Assembly: GCF_027941835.1 (NCBI RefSeq)
Contig: NZ_CP116005.1
Span: forward strand, 2,247,501 to 2,311,500
Direction of reading: 5' to 3'
Length of the DNA stretch: 64,000 nt
Source: Sphingosinicella microcystinivorans
Lineage (GTDB): Bacteria; Pseudomonadota; Alphaproteobacteria; Sphingomonadales; Sphingomonadaceae
Below the pieces are notes generated by a model, which worked only from the letters and a program-made list of their open reading frames with translations, had not been told where the DNA came from and did not search any database. Within the stretch, counting starts at the first letter, position 1. Each line of letters opens with the position of its first letter. This document shows, piece by piece, positions 55,959-64,000 of this stretch. The position numbers and the translations under genes are program-made.

Positions 55959-58055
55959 GTGACCGCCGCAACGCTCCAGATGAACCGCTCGATCTGGGCC
56001 GGCGCGGGCCGCGCGGCGTTCCTGCCGGTCGGCATCCTGCTGCTCGTCGTGCTGATGGTGGTGCCGATCCCGCCGTTCATGCTCGACACGTTCTTCATCT
56101 TCAACATCATGATCTCGCTCGCCGTGCTCATGGTGGCGCTGAACACGCAGAAGCCGCTCGATTTCTCGTCCTTCCCGACCGTGCTGCTGTTCGCGACGCT
56201 GCTCCGCCTCGCGCTCAACGTCGCCTCGACGCGCGTCGTGCTGGTGAACGGCCACGAAGGGCCGCACGCGGCGGGCCACGTCATCGAGGCGTTCGGCAAC
56301 TTCCTCGTCGGCGGCGACTACATCGTCGGCATCTTCGTGTTCTCGATCCTCGTCATCATCAACCTCGTCGTCATCACCAAGGGCGCGGGGCGCGTCTCCG
56401 AAGTGTCGGCGCGCTTCACGCTCGATGCGCTGCCCGGCAAGCAGATGGCGATCGACGCCGACCTGAACGCCGGCCTGCTCAGCCCCGACGAGGCCAAGGC
56501 GCGGCGTCAGGAGGTCGCGACCGAGGCGGATTTCTACGGCTCGATGGACGGCGCCTCCAAGTTCGTGAAGGGCGACGCCATCGCGGGCATCCTCATCCTG
56601 TTCGTGAACATCATCGGCGGCCTGATCCTCGGCACGGTGCAGCACGACCTCACGCTCGCCGAAGCCGGGTCGAACTACATCCTGCTCGCCATCGGCGACG
56701 GCCTCGTCGCGCAGATCCCCGCGCTGCTGCTTTCGATCGCGGCGGCGATCATCGTCACGCGCGTGTCCTCGCCGCTCGATCTCACCGGGCAGGTGTCGAG
56801 CCAGTTCGGCTCGGCGGGCGCGTGGATGCCGGTCGCGGTGATCCTGACGCTGCTCGGCGTCGTGCCGGGGATGCCGCACGGCATCATCCTGCCCGCCGCC
56901 GCCATCGCCGGTGTCGTCGCGTGGCGCCTGAAACGGGCCAAGACCATCGCCGACACGGCCCCGGTCATCGAGACGCCGGTCGTCGATCCCAACGCGGAAT
57001 CGCAGATCAGCTGGGAGGACGTCACCGACAACGTCCAGATCAGCGTCGAGATCGGCTACGGCCTCATCGGCCTCGTCGACGAAAAGCTCGGCGCGCCGCT
57101 GATGGGCCGCCTCACCGGCATCCGCCGGCAGCTCTCGCGCGAGCTCGGCTTCGTCATCCCGATGATCCGCGTGCGCGACAACATGGCGCTGCCGCCGCAC
57201 GCCTACCGCGTGCTCGTGTCGGGCGTCGTCTACGGCGAGGACGAGGTGGCGCCGCAGGAGCTGCTCGCGCTCGATTCCGGCCTCGTCCACGCGTCGGTTT
57301 CCGGACGCGCCGTCAAGGATCCGACGTTCGGGCTCGACGCGCTGTGGATTCCGCCGGAGGAGAAGGACCAGGCGGTCGCCAACGGCTACACCGTCGTCGA
57401 CCCGTCGACGGTGATGGCGACGCACGTCAACCAGATCCTCAGCAGCCAGTCGCGCCAGCTTCTGGGGCAGGACGAGGTGCAGAAATTGCTCGACACCTTG
57501 CAGACGTCCGCGCCGCAGCTCGTCGGCGCCGTCACCAAGACGCTGTCGTTGCAGACGATCACGCAGGTCTTGCAGAACCTGCTCGACGAGGCCGTGCCGG
57601 TCCGCGATTTCCGGCGGATTATCGAGGCCTTGTCGGCGGTCGCGCATCGCACGCAGGACGCGGGCGAGCTGACCGAACTGGTGCGCCCGGCGCTCGGCGG
57701 GCTCATCGTCCAGAAGCTCTGCGGCATCCGCGAGCAGCTGAAGATCATCACGCTCGACGGCGAGCTGGAGCAGCTTCTCGTCGCCTCCGTACGCGCAGAT
57801 CCCACCGGCGCCTATCCGCTCGACCCGGCATTGTCGCAGCGCATCCTCACCGCGCTCGGCGAGGCGGCGCGTCCGCTGCTGTCGGATGGCACGACATTTG
57901 CAGTCGTCACGACGCCGCTCGTGCGCAGGCCGCTGTTCCAGCTCCTGCGCCAGCATCTGCCGGATGTGACGGTGCTGTCCTTCTACGAGATCCCGGACAG
58001 CCGTCAGGTCCAGGTGGTGGCCGTCGTCGGCCGCGGCAACGAACAGGGAGTTTAA
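55959..58055 (+). CDS. flhA: Flagellar export gate protein FlhA
   Basis: A 698-residue protein: eight membrane segments in the first 320 residues (VGILLLVVLMVVPIPPFMLD first), and the FHIPEP-region equivalent LNVASTRVVLVNGHEG with DFSSFPTVLLF. A large cytoplasmic domain ends in NEQGV. It is the core of the flagellar type III export gate. It begins with GTG at 55959 with GGAG upstream. Full-length. Confidence 0.95.
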   Translation: MTAATLQMNRSIWAGAGRAAFLPVGILLLVVLMVVPIPPFMLDTFFIFNIMISLAVLMVALNTQKPLDFSSFPTVLLFATLLRLALNVASTRVVLVNGHEGPHAAGHVIEAFGNFLVGGDYIVGIFVFSILVIINLVVITKGAGRVSEVSARFTLDALPGKQMAIDADLNAGLLSPDEAKARRQEVATEADFYGSMDGASKFVKGDAIAGILILFVNIIGGLILGTVQHDLTLAEAGSNYILLAIGDGLVAQIPALLLSIAAAIIVTRVSSPLDLTGQVSSQFGSAGAWMPVAVILTLLGVVPGMPHGIILPAAAIAGVVAWRLKRAKTIADTAPVIETPVVDPNAESQISWEDVTDNVQISVEIGYGLIGLVDEKLGAPLMGRLTGIRRQLSRELGFVIPMIRVRDNMALPPHAYRVLVSGVVYGEDEVAPQELLALDSGLVHASVSGRAVKDPTFGLDALWIPPEEKDQAVANGYTVVDPSTVMATHVNQILSSQSRQLLGQDEVQKLLDTLQTSAPQLVGAVTKTLSLQTITQVLQNLLDEAVPVRDFRRIIEALSAVAHRTQDAGELTELVRPALGGLIVQKLCGIREQLKIITLDGELEQLLVASVRADPTGAYPLDPALSQRILTALGEAARPLLSDGTTFAVVTTPLVRRPLFQLLRQHLPDVTVLSFYEIPDSRQVQVVAVVGRGNEQGV

Positions 58056-58064
58056 GGTAGCGTC

Positions 58065-59039
58065 ATGCAGACCACGACCATCGTAGCGCCGAGCAGCCGC
58101 ATCGCGCTTGAACGCGTCGCCGAGATGTTCGGCCCAGACGCCGTCGTTTACGAGACCCGCCGCACCCGCCACGGCGTCGAGATCGTCGCGGGCGGCATCG
58201 AGCGGCAGGCGCCGCGGATGCCGCAGGCGGCAACGCCTGCGCCCGCGCCGCAGCCCAGAGGCCGCGATCCGATGGTCCGCTTCATCGCGCAGGCGCGGGC
58301 GGTCGGCATCGACCCCGAGTTCCTGACCGGCGAAATGGCCGCGGCCGGAACCGACCTCGCCGACGCGTGGTCGCGCTTCCTCATCCGCGTCGAGCGCGAG
58401 GTGAAGATCGTGCCGCCGCCGCACACCGACCTCGCGCACGTCTGCGTGGTGGGGGACAGCGGCAGCGCCAAGACGACGACGCTGGCGCAGCTTGCCGCGA
58501 TGGCGCGCGCCTCCCGCCCCGGCGAGCGCATCACGCTGCTCAGCGGAGACCGCCGCCCCGGCGCGCGCGAGCAGCTTCGGGTGATCGGCGCCCTGCTGAA
58601 GATTCCGGTCGCCGAACCGGCGCGCGGCGAGAGCCTCGCCGAAGCGGCGCGGCGCCTCGCGCGCAAGGAGCGCCTGTTCATCGACATGCCGAGCGACCCC
58701 CGGCTCGCCGCCTGCGAGGTGGAGGAACTGCGCGCCTCGCTCGAACGCGCGGGCAGGCTCACCGTGCTCTGCACGGTGCCGCTCAGCGGCCAGCTCGCCC
58801 GGCATCGCCAGATCGCGGAGATGTTTTCGCAAGGTTTCGATGCCTATGTTCTCACCCATGCGGGTGAAACCCTGCCGCCGGGGGCGGTGTTGACCATGCT
58901 GCTTTCGAGTGGAGTGCCGCTCGCCGGGATCGGGCGTTCGGCCGATTTCGCAGGCGGCTACGATGCCGCGCGGGCGACGGGCCTCTGCCGCATGGTCGCG
59001 GCGGCGCTCTCCACCGGCGCGACGGCGACCCTGCAATGA
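58065..59039 (+). CDS. flhF: FlhF-like protein with degenerate GTPase motifs
   Basis: A 324-residue SRP-type GTPase homologue in the expected place between flhA and flhG. The P-loop reads GDSGSAKTTT (130-139), with Ala for the Gly before Lys136. The TYR-containing G2 region reads GDRRPGAREQL (161-171), the G3 DTAG is DMPS (207-210) and the G4 TKLD is THAG (264-267). FlhF normally sets the place of polar flagella. These changes suggest weak or absent GTP hydrolysis. The N-terminal B domain is short. Confidence 0.85.
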   Translation: MQTTTIVAPSSRIALERVAEMFGPDAVVYETRRTRHGVEIVAGGIERQAPRMPQAATPAPAPQPRGRDPMVRFIAQARAVGIDPEFLTGEMAAAGTDLADAWSRFLIRVEREVKIVPPPHTDLAHVCVVGDSGSAKTTTLAQLAAMARASRPGERITLLSGDRRPGAREQLRVIGALLKIPVAEPARGESLAEAARRLARKERLFIDMPSDPRLAACEVEELRASLERAGRLTVLCTVPLSGQLARHRQIAEMFSQGFDAYVLTHAGETLPPGAVLTMLLSSGVPLAGIGRSADFAGGYDAARATGLCRMVAAALSTGATATLQ

Positions 59040-59926
59040 TCGCCGCCGTGCAGCGTGCGCCAACCGAAGGCTTTTCCCACATGACATCGTTCGCGCCGAC
59101 CGGCCAGGATCTCCGCAACCGCCCCGTCGTCGTGGCGGTGGCGAGCGGCAAGGGCGGCGTCGGCAAGACGCATGTGTCCGTCAATCTCTCGGTCGCGCTC
59201 GCGCGGTCCGGCAAGCGGGTGATGCTGTTCGACGCCGACCTCGGCCTCGCGAACGCGGGCGTCATGCTCGGCCGCCCGGCGGGCCGCACCGTGCGCGACG
59301 CCCTGAAGGACGGCGTGCCGCTCACCGAGATCGTGCAGCCGGGACCGGCGGGGATCGGGCTCGTCAGCGGCGGATCGGGCGATGCCAGCCTCGCGGTGAT
59401 CGAGGACGAGGTGCTCGACGGCTTCTGCCGCGAGTTCCGCGTCTTCGAGGATGCGCTCGACTATCTCGTCATCGACACCGCCGCAGGCATCGCGCCCAAC
59501 GTCACCGGGCTCGTCGAGAAGAGCGATTTCGCGGTCGTCGTGCTCACCGACGAGCCCGCCTCGTTCATCGACGCCTACGGCCTCCTGAAGGCGCTCGCGC
59601 AGCGCGGCCGCTGCCGGGAGGTGCTCGTCGTCACCAACATGGTGGCGAACGCGCTCGCGGGCCGCAGGCTGTTCGCGCGCTTCAAGCAGGTCGCGGGCAC
59701 GTTCCTCGACATCGGCATCGAGCATCTGGGCTCGATCCCGCACGACAACCACGTGCACAGCGCCGCGATGCGCAAGCGCTGCCTCGTGGAGGCCTATCCG
59801 CTGTCGGCGGCCGGGCGGGCGGTGAGCAGCCTCGCGCTCGACATCGCGAAGCGCACGCGCACGGACATCCTCGCGGCGCCCAACACCGCCTTCTTCGGAG
59901 AGGACCGCGATGCACGCGCGGGCTGA
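59036..59926 (+). CDS. flhG: MinD-like ATPase FlhG/FleN
   Basis: A 296-residue ParA/MinD-family ATPase with the deviant Walker A KGGVGKT (39-45), FDADLGLANAGVMLG and VIDTAAGI. The C-terminal part has SIPHDNHVHSAAMRKR. It limits flagellar number. Start in an ATGA overlap with flhF; an internal ATG at 59081 is also plausible. Motifs are intact, in contrast with the partner FlhF. Confidence 0.92.
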   Translation: MIAAVQRAPTEGFSHMTSFAPTGQDLRNRPVVVAVASGKGGVGKTHVSVNLSVALARSGKRVMLFDADLGLANAGVMLGRPAGRTVRDALKDGVPLTEIVQPGPAGIGLVSGGSGDASLAVIEDEVLDGFCREFRVFEDALDYLVIDTAAGIAPNVTGLVEKSDFAVVVLTDEPASFIDAYGLLKALAQRGRCREVLVVTNMVANALAGRRLFARFKQVAGTFLDIGIEHLGSIPHDNHVHSAAMRKRCLVEAYPLSAAGRAVSSLALDIAKRTRTDILAAPNTAFFGEDRDARAG

Positions 59927-60647
59927 GCTTGCCGGAGGCCTCGTCTATGGCCGGCGCCAGGCGGCGCCGACGCCGCAGCAGCTCGTCGAGGCCAATCTCG
60001 GCCTCGTCCGCAAGATCGCGTGGCATGTGTTCGGACGCGTGAGTTCGGCGATCGAGATCGGCGATCTCGTGCAGATCGGCACGATCGCGCTGCTCGAGGC
60101 CGCCCGCAATTTCGAGGAGCGCGGCACCGCCGCCTTCTCCTCCTACGCCACCACGCGCATCCGCGGCGCGATGATCGACCAGCTCCGGCGGCAGGCGAAC
60201 ATGTGCCGCAGCGCGCTCGTGCGCCGCAAGCAGCTGAACGACGCGCGCCGCGAGGCGGAACTCGCGCTCGGGCGCCCGCCCGCGCAGGCGGAGCTCGCCG
60301 CGCACATGGGCATCACGCGCGAGGCGTTGCAGGCGGAAATCGACGCGACGCAGGGCGTGCGCTACGAGAACATCGACGAGGTCTATTCCGACCATTCGCA
60401 GTGGTTCGCCGACGAGGGCGAGACGCCGGACGAAACGCTGGAGCGCAAGGACCTCGAACGCGCGCTTGCCGAGGGTATCAGGAACCTCCCCGAGCGCGAG
60501 GCGATGGTGCTCCAGCTCTACTATGTCGAGGAGCTGAACCTCGACGAGATCGGCGCCGTGCTCGGCGTCGGCGCCGCGCGCGTCTGCCAGATCAAGAAGG
60601 CCGCGCTCGACCGGATGCGCCACGGCCTTTCGGAGTGGGCGGAATAA
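59910..60647 (+). CDS. fliA: Flagellar sigma-28 factor FliA
   Basis: A 245-residue sigma factor with region 2 (VEANLGLVRKIAWHVFGRVS, then EIGDLVQIGTIALLEAA, then FSSYATTRIRGAMIDQLR), region 3 and a region 4 helix-turn-helix (LNLDEIGAVLGVGAARVCQI). It transcribes late genes such as motAB and flagellin and is held by FlgM. Overlaps flhG by 17 bases. AGAGGA ribosome binding site before ATG 59910. Confidence 0.94.
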   Translation: MHARAELAGGLVYGRRQAAPTPQQLVEANLGLVRKIAWHVFGRVSSAIEIGDLVQIGTIALLEAARNFEERGTAAFSSYATTRIRGAMIDQLRRQANMCRSALVRRKQLNDARREAELALGRPPAQAELAAHMGITREALQAEIDATQGVRYENIDEVYSDHSQWFADEGETPDETLERKDLERALAEGIRNLPEREAMVLQLYYVEELNLDEIGAVLGVGAARVCQIKKAALDRMRHGLSEWAE

Positions 60648-60747
60648 GTTGCCGCAAGGCGGCGCGTTGAGTGTTCGCGAAATACCGGCAGAATGGTCGC
60701 GGGACTTTCCCGAGTCCCGATGGATCCTTTCGGCGGGAGCGGGCGTC

Positions 60748-61419
60748 ATGACCAACGGCTTGCGGGACCAGGGTTTCGAAGGCGGCTTCGTCTATGTGGC
60801 CATGAGCGACAGGCTCACCGAATGGGCGCTTGCCAACGATCGCCTTCATCTGTTCAAGATCGGCTATTCGGCGGGCTGGTCCGATCGGCTCGCCTATCTG
60901 AACGGGGTCGCCCCCTGGCCGAAGCGTGTTCGGCCGTGCCTCAACTGCACCGACTGGCGTTTCGTGGGGCAATGGTCGTTCCCGGCCCTCGGTACGACAA
61001 AAAGCACCGAGAAATGGCTGAAGAAGATCTTCGATCGGGTGTTCGAAAGTTTCGATCGGGACGAGCTGGTCAAGGATTTTCCGGCCGGCAATGGCGAAAC
61101 CGAGATCTACCGGCTACGCCTCCGCACACTACCGCGCTTGCCCGAACTGTTTCAGACGCACGGCATCAAGGGGCCGATCGCAGACAAGGCGCTGCGCGTC
61201 ATCGAGACGGCCGTCGTCGAGATTTCCCGTCAGCGGTCCGAACGGTGGGCGGCGCTGCTTGCCGAACAGCCCGGCGGGTACGGCGACACATGGGAGGACG
61301 ATTGGCCGGAAGAGGATTTCGAGCGCGACTGCGACGACGATTATCGCCGCCTTGTCGAACAGCTGGACGAGGATCTGGAAGCCATTGCGCGTGCCGATGA
61401 AGAGGGCTGGCCCTATTGA
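60748..61419 (+). CDS. GIY-YIG (T5orf172-like) protein
   Basis: A 223-residue protein with an N-terminal GIY-YIG-like pattern: GGFVYVAMSDRL, then LHLFKIGYSAGWSDRLAYLNG in part, and TEKWLKKIF. The C terminus is very acidic. The ATG at 60748 is preceded by GGGAG. Nothing links it to flagella. Its codon use looks lower in G+C than that of its neighbours, so it may be a late arrival between fliA and the flagellin locus. Possible nuclease or DNA-binding role; unproven. Confidence 0.65.
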   Translation: MTNGLRDQGFEGGFVYVAMSDRLTEWALANDRLHLFKIGYSAGWSDRLAYLNGVAPWPKRVRPCLNCTDWRFVGQWSFPALGTTKSTEKWLKKIFDRVFESFDRDELVKDFPAGNGETEIYRLRLRTLPRLPELFQTHGIKGPIADKALRVIETAVVEISRQRSERWAALLAEQPGGYGDTWEDDWPEEDFERDCDDDYRRLVEQLDEDLEAIARADEEGWPY

Positions 61420-61432
61420 AAGACCGCGCGTC

Positions 61433-62182
61433 TCACGGATAGCTGATCGCTTCGCCTGCGGGTCGTTTCTTCTCGACCGGCGCGGGAACGATCGGCGTGC
61501 TGAGGACTTTCGTCGCTTCGGCGGTCTGCTCCGGCGCGCGCTTCGGGGCTGCGCTGCGCTGCACGGCGGGGCGGGCGGCTTGCGGCCGGGGGCCCGGCGC
61601 GGGCGCCGCGCGGCGGGTCTCTACGCGCGCGAGGCGGTCGTCGACCTGCTTCATCACGACTGAAGGAAGCTGCTCGGCCATCTGCTGGTTGGCCTTGACC
61701 GCCGCGGCGAGCGCATTGATCTGGCCGTCGAGCGACTGCGGCGATGCCGATGCGGCGGCGAGGCCGGGCCGCGTCGCCAGTTCGTCGATGGCGTCCCGCT
61801 GCTGCTCCATCAATGTCTGGAGCGCGTTCAGCTTGGCGATCACGTCCTTCGTGGAACCGCTGCCGCCGGCCGCCGCGGCGAGGCTCGCGGCGCGCCATGA
61901 CTGCACGGCCGCAAGGGTGGAGGTGATCACGCAGATGCCGAGACACGCGGCGATCGCCATGCCGGAACGCGACGGCTTGCGCGACGGCGCGGCGGCGGCG
62001 GATTCGGCGGGCTTCGCTTCGGCATCGGGCGCCGCTGTCGGCGCGGGTTCCGGGGCCGGGGCCTCTGCCTCGGCTTCGGTCTTGGCGGGCGCCGGTTCGG
62101 GCTGCGGTTCGGCTTTCGGCTTTTCCGCCTGCGGCTGCTCGGCGTCGAACGTCAGCTCCTCGTCGTCGTCTTCGGTCGCCAC
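61433..62182 (-). CDS. Membrane-anchored Ala/Pro-rich protein next to flagellin
   Basis: A 249-residue protein starting at GTG 62182. An acidic, Pro/Ala/Glu-rich cytoplasmic part (1-65) leads to one membrane segment (about 74-93, GMAIAACLGICVITSTLAAV). A helical region follows (KLNALQTLMEQQRDAIDEL, then INALAAAVKANQQMAEQL), likely coiled coil, and a basic Pro-rich tail. This domain order recalls TolA- or SPOR-like envelope proteins without their end domains. It lies directly downstream of flagellin behind a strong terminator. Function not recognised. Confidence 0.7.
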   Translation of the reverse strand: MATEDDDEELTFDAEQPQAEKPKAEPQPEPAPAKTEAEAEAPAPEPAPTAAPDAEAKPAESAAAAPSRKPSRSGMAIAACLGICVITSTLAAVQSWRAASLAAAAGGSGSTKDVIAKLNALQTLMEQQRDAIDELATRPGLAAASASPQSLDGQINALAAAVKANQQMAEQLPSVVMKQVDDRLARVETRRAAPAPGPRPQAARPAVQRSAAPKRAPEQTAEATKVLSTPIVPAPVEKKRPAGEAISYP

Positions 62183-62211
62183 GGAAAACCCCCAACTTGT
62201 CTCGTCTTCAG

Positions 62212-62248
62212 GAAAACGGCCCCGGCGTTCGGATGAGCGCCGGGGCCG
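62212..62248 (-). terminator. Rho-independent terminator after flagellin
   Basis: CGGCCCCGGCG and CGCCGGGGCCG (62217-62227 and 62238-62248) form a perfect 11-bp stem. On the minus strand TTTTCC follows. It lies 28 bases after the flagellin stop and isolates it from the gene at 61433. Confidence 0.88.
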
Positions 62249-62276
62249 AACCCGTACTACTTTACGACGCTAACCC

Positions 62277-63908
62277 TTAACGAAGCAGCGACAGCACGTT
62301 CTGCTGCGTCTGGTTCGCCTGGGCCAGCATGGCGGTCGCCGCCTGGCTCAGAACCTGCGCGCGGGCGAGGTTGGTGCTCTCCGCCGAGAAGTCCGCGTCT
62401 TCGATACGCGAGCGGGCTTCCGTGAGGTTCGTCGAGGTCGTCGACAGGTTGCTGACGGTCGATTCGAGGCGGTTCTGGAGCGCACCGAGATCGCCGCGGC
62501 TCGACACGATCGAGTCGATCGCCTTGTCGAGGACCGTGAGCGCCGCCACCGCAGCTTCCTGGCTGCTGATGTCGAGCGTCGAGGTCATGTTGGCGCTGCC
62601 GCCCTGCTCGACGAAGCCGATCGCCGCTGCGCCGGCGCCTTCGACGCGGACGCCGCTGCCGTCAACCGAGGTCAGCACGAGGCTCGTGCCGCTCACCGTC
62701 GCTTTGACGCCGGTGTTGCCGGTCTGGGCGTTGATCGCCGTCGCCTTGTCGGCCGCCGAAGCTGTCGCCGAAGCACCGATCTTCACGCCGTTGATGACAA
62801 GTGCGTCGGCTGCCAGAGCCGCACCCGAAACCGCGCCGCCCGAGAAGGACACGCCGTCCGAAGCCACGTTGAGGCCCATCAGCTGCACGTCAGCGATCGC
62901 GGTCGCAGCCGTCGAGTTCGTACCGACGACCTTGATGTCGCTGCCGTTGATGCTCTGGAGGCTCACGAAGCCCTGCTGGGGACCCGCCGGGAAGCCCAGC
63001 GCGCCGCCGACCTCGATTGCCTTGCCGGTGGTGTTCGACAGGGTGATCGTCTTGTCGGCGTTCAGCGTCGCGGTGACGCCGAAGTCGTTGCGGTTGATGT
63101 TGGCGACCAGTTCCTCGACGCTGGCGGCCGCACCCACGGCGACGCCGCCGATGGTGATGTCGCCGACCGCAAAGGTCTCGGCTGTGATCTTGGCGCTGGT
63201 GACGTTGTTGGAGGCAGTCGCCTTGACGCCGTGCTTGTCGCTGTTCTCGTTGATCGCGGCGGCAAGCGCTTCGGCGGTGTCGGCGGTCGGCACGCTGCCG
63301 AGCGCATTGACGCCGTTGAACGTCACGTCGCCGACGGCGAGGCCGGAGACGGCGCCGACGCGGCCCGTCGTGATCTGGCCCGGCGCGCCGCCGCTGGTGA
63401 GGCCGAGGGCGTTCGACGACACGTTCACCATCGAGATGCCGACGGTGTCGCCGGCGTTCACGCCGGTTTGCAGCTTCAGATCCTTGACCGAGCCGTCGAG
63501 CAGCTTGAGGCCGTTGAAGTTCGCCGTCTTCGCGATGTTGTTGACTTCGGCGAGCAGCTGGTTGGTTTCCGCCTGCAGGCTCGAACGGTCGGCCGTGCTG
63601 AACGTGCCGTTCGCCGACTGCACGGTCAACTCGCGGATGCGCTGCAGGATATTGGTGACTTCGCCGAGCGCGCCTTCCGCCGTCTGCGCCATCGAGATAC
63701 CGTCGTTGGCGTTGCGGATGGCGACGGCCATGCCGCGGATGTTCGCGGTCATGCGCTGCGAAATGGCGAGGCCGGCGGCGTCGTCCTTCGCGGAGTTGAT
63801 GCGCTTGCCCGTGGACAGGCGCTCCATGGCCTTCGACAGCGCGGATCTGGCGGCGGCGCCGCCGCTCTGGGCGCGAAGGGCTGAGATATTCGTATTGATA
63901 ACAGTCAT
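62277..63908 (-). CDS. fliC: Flagellin
   Basis: A 543-residue flagellin. The conserved D0/D1 N terminus ([14 protein letters not shown], then [20 protein letters not shown], then [20 protein letters not shown]) and C terminus ([20 protein letters not shown], then [17 protein letters not shown]) are intact. The central part has several flagellin-IN-like repeats ([36 protein letters not shown]). It is longer than the 270-300 residues common in alphaproteobacteria. A strong terminator follows. No second flagellin is in the window. Confidence 0.95.
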   Translation of the reverse strand: MTVINTNISALRAQSGGAAARSALSKAMERLSTGKRINSAKDDAAGLAISQRMTANIRGMAVAIRNANDGISMAQTAEGALGEVTNILQRIRELTVQSANGTFSTADRSSLQAETNQLLAEVNNIAKTANFNGLKLLDGSVKDLKLQTGVNAGDTVGISMVNVSSNALGLTSGGAPGQITTGRVGAVSGLAVGDVTFNGVNALGSVPTADTAEALAAAINENSDKHGVKATASNNVTSAKITAETFAVGDITIGGVAVGAAASVEELVANINRNDFGVTATLNADKTITLSNTTGKAIEVGGALGFPAGPQQGFVSLQSINGSDIKVVGTNSTAATAIADVQLMGLNVASDGVSFSGGAVSGAALAADALVINGVKIGASATASAADKATAINAQTGNTGVKATVSGTSLVLTSVDGSGVRVEGAGAAAIGFVEQGGSANMTSTLDISSQEAAVAALTVLDKAIDSIVSSRGDLGALQNRLESTVSNLSTTSTNLTEARSRIEDADFSAESTNLARAQVLSQAATAMLAQANQTQQNVLSLLR

Positions 63909-64000
63909 GGCTCTCTCTCTTTCCCGCTCTTAAAGCCGGCTCGGTCCTGCGCCGTGACTGGCGTAGCGTCTGCCGTACCCCTTTTGACGACCGGCCCGCG
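63909..64000 (-). promoter_or_regulatory. Flagellin upstream region
   Basis: The 92 bases before the flagellin start contain GAAAGAGAGAGAG as a purine-rich ribosome binding region. No sigma-28 match as good as that of motA was found. A GG-N10-GC pair on the minus strand (GGCAGACGCTACGC) is too weak to call sigma-54. The promoter may lie beyond the window edge. Confidence 0.35.

Noticed and set aside
55914-59087. A 1057-codon open frame on the minus strand opposite flhA and flhF
   Set aside because: Its translation is rich in Arg, Asp and His without any domain, and the opposite strand encodes clear FlhA and FlhF. Long antisense frames are expected in G+C-rich DNA.
63909-64000. Possible sigma-54 or sigma-28 promoter before flagellin
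   Set aside because: Only GG-N10-GC is present for sigma-54 and two or three of eight bases fit the sigma-28 second box. The evidence is too weak to call.

Overview
The window looks like a chromosome segment of an alphaproteobacterium, most likely Sphingomonadales. The support is high-GC coding on both strands, a flagellar gene order (flgBCDEFGHIJKL with motAB, then flgA-flgM-flgN, flhA-flhF-flhG-fliA-fliC) served by sigma-54 promoters, a FlgJ without a muramidase domain, and accessory families common in sphingomonads (DUF2924 with a serine recombinase, MobF TraA relaxase, P4-type integrase). The exact genus cannot be read from the sequence. Region 1 (1-7734) is accessory DNA. A divergent XRE/ImmA regulatory pair faces a tightly overlapping four-gene serine-recombinase operon. 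Beyond it a 2523-bp IS21-family element (4323-6845, 8-bp target duplication) has cut a Lit-like zinc protease gene exactly between its two zinc-ligand motifs. Region 2 (7735-30947) is a 23-kb integrative mobilizable element in the 3' end of a tRNA-Ser(CGA). A 14-bp copy of the tRNA end marks the left border, and a P4-type integrase lies beside the intact tRNA. It carries a serine recombinase with two ParB-like proteins of identical length, ArdC, a Fic protein with two matching operator-like palindromes, and a defence-like operon (HigBA, two methyltransferase-like proteins, a GIY-YIG/helicase fusion and an ABC-type ATPase). It also has a relaxase, a coupling protein and a candidate oriT, but no conjugation pore genes, so a helper would be needed for transfer. 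Region 3 (30948-40423) is core metabolism and transport: the tRNA, purU with a heterotetrameric sarcosine oxidase operon (soxBDAG) and a TetR regulator, a GDT1-family manganese transporter under a yybP-ykoY manganese riboswitch, and a MarR-MFS operon ending in a 41-residue membrane peptide. Region 4 (40449-64000) is a flagellar cluster: stator, hook, rod and rings on the minus strand. On the plus strand follow FlgP- and FlgT-like proteins (best known from Vibrio outer-membrane rings), flgA, flgM, flgN, a lytic transglycosylase that may replace the missing FlgJ muramidase, flhA, a strongly degenerate flhF, flhG and fliA. The window ends with a long flagellin on the minus strand. Three strong sigma-54 promoters and one probable sigma-28 promoter fit the usual tiered flagellar control. 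All functional assignments are from reading motifs and gene order; no database search was run.
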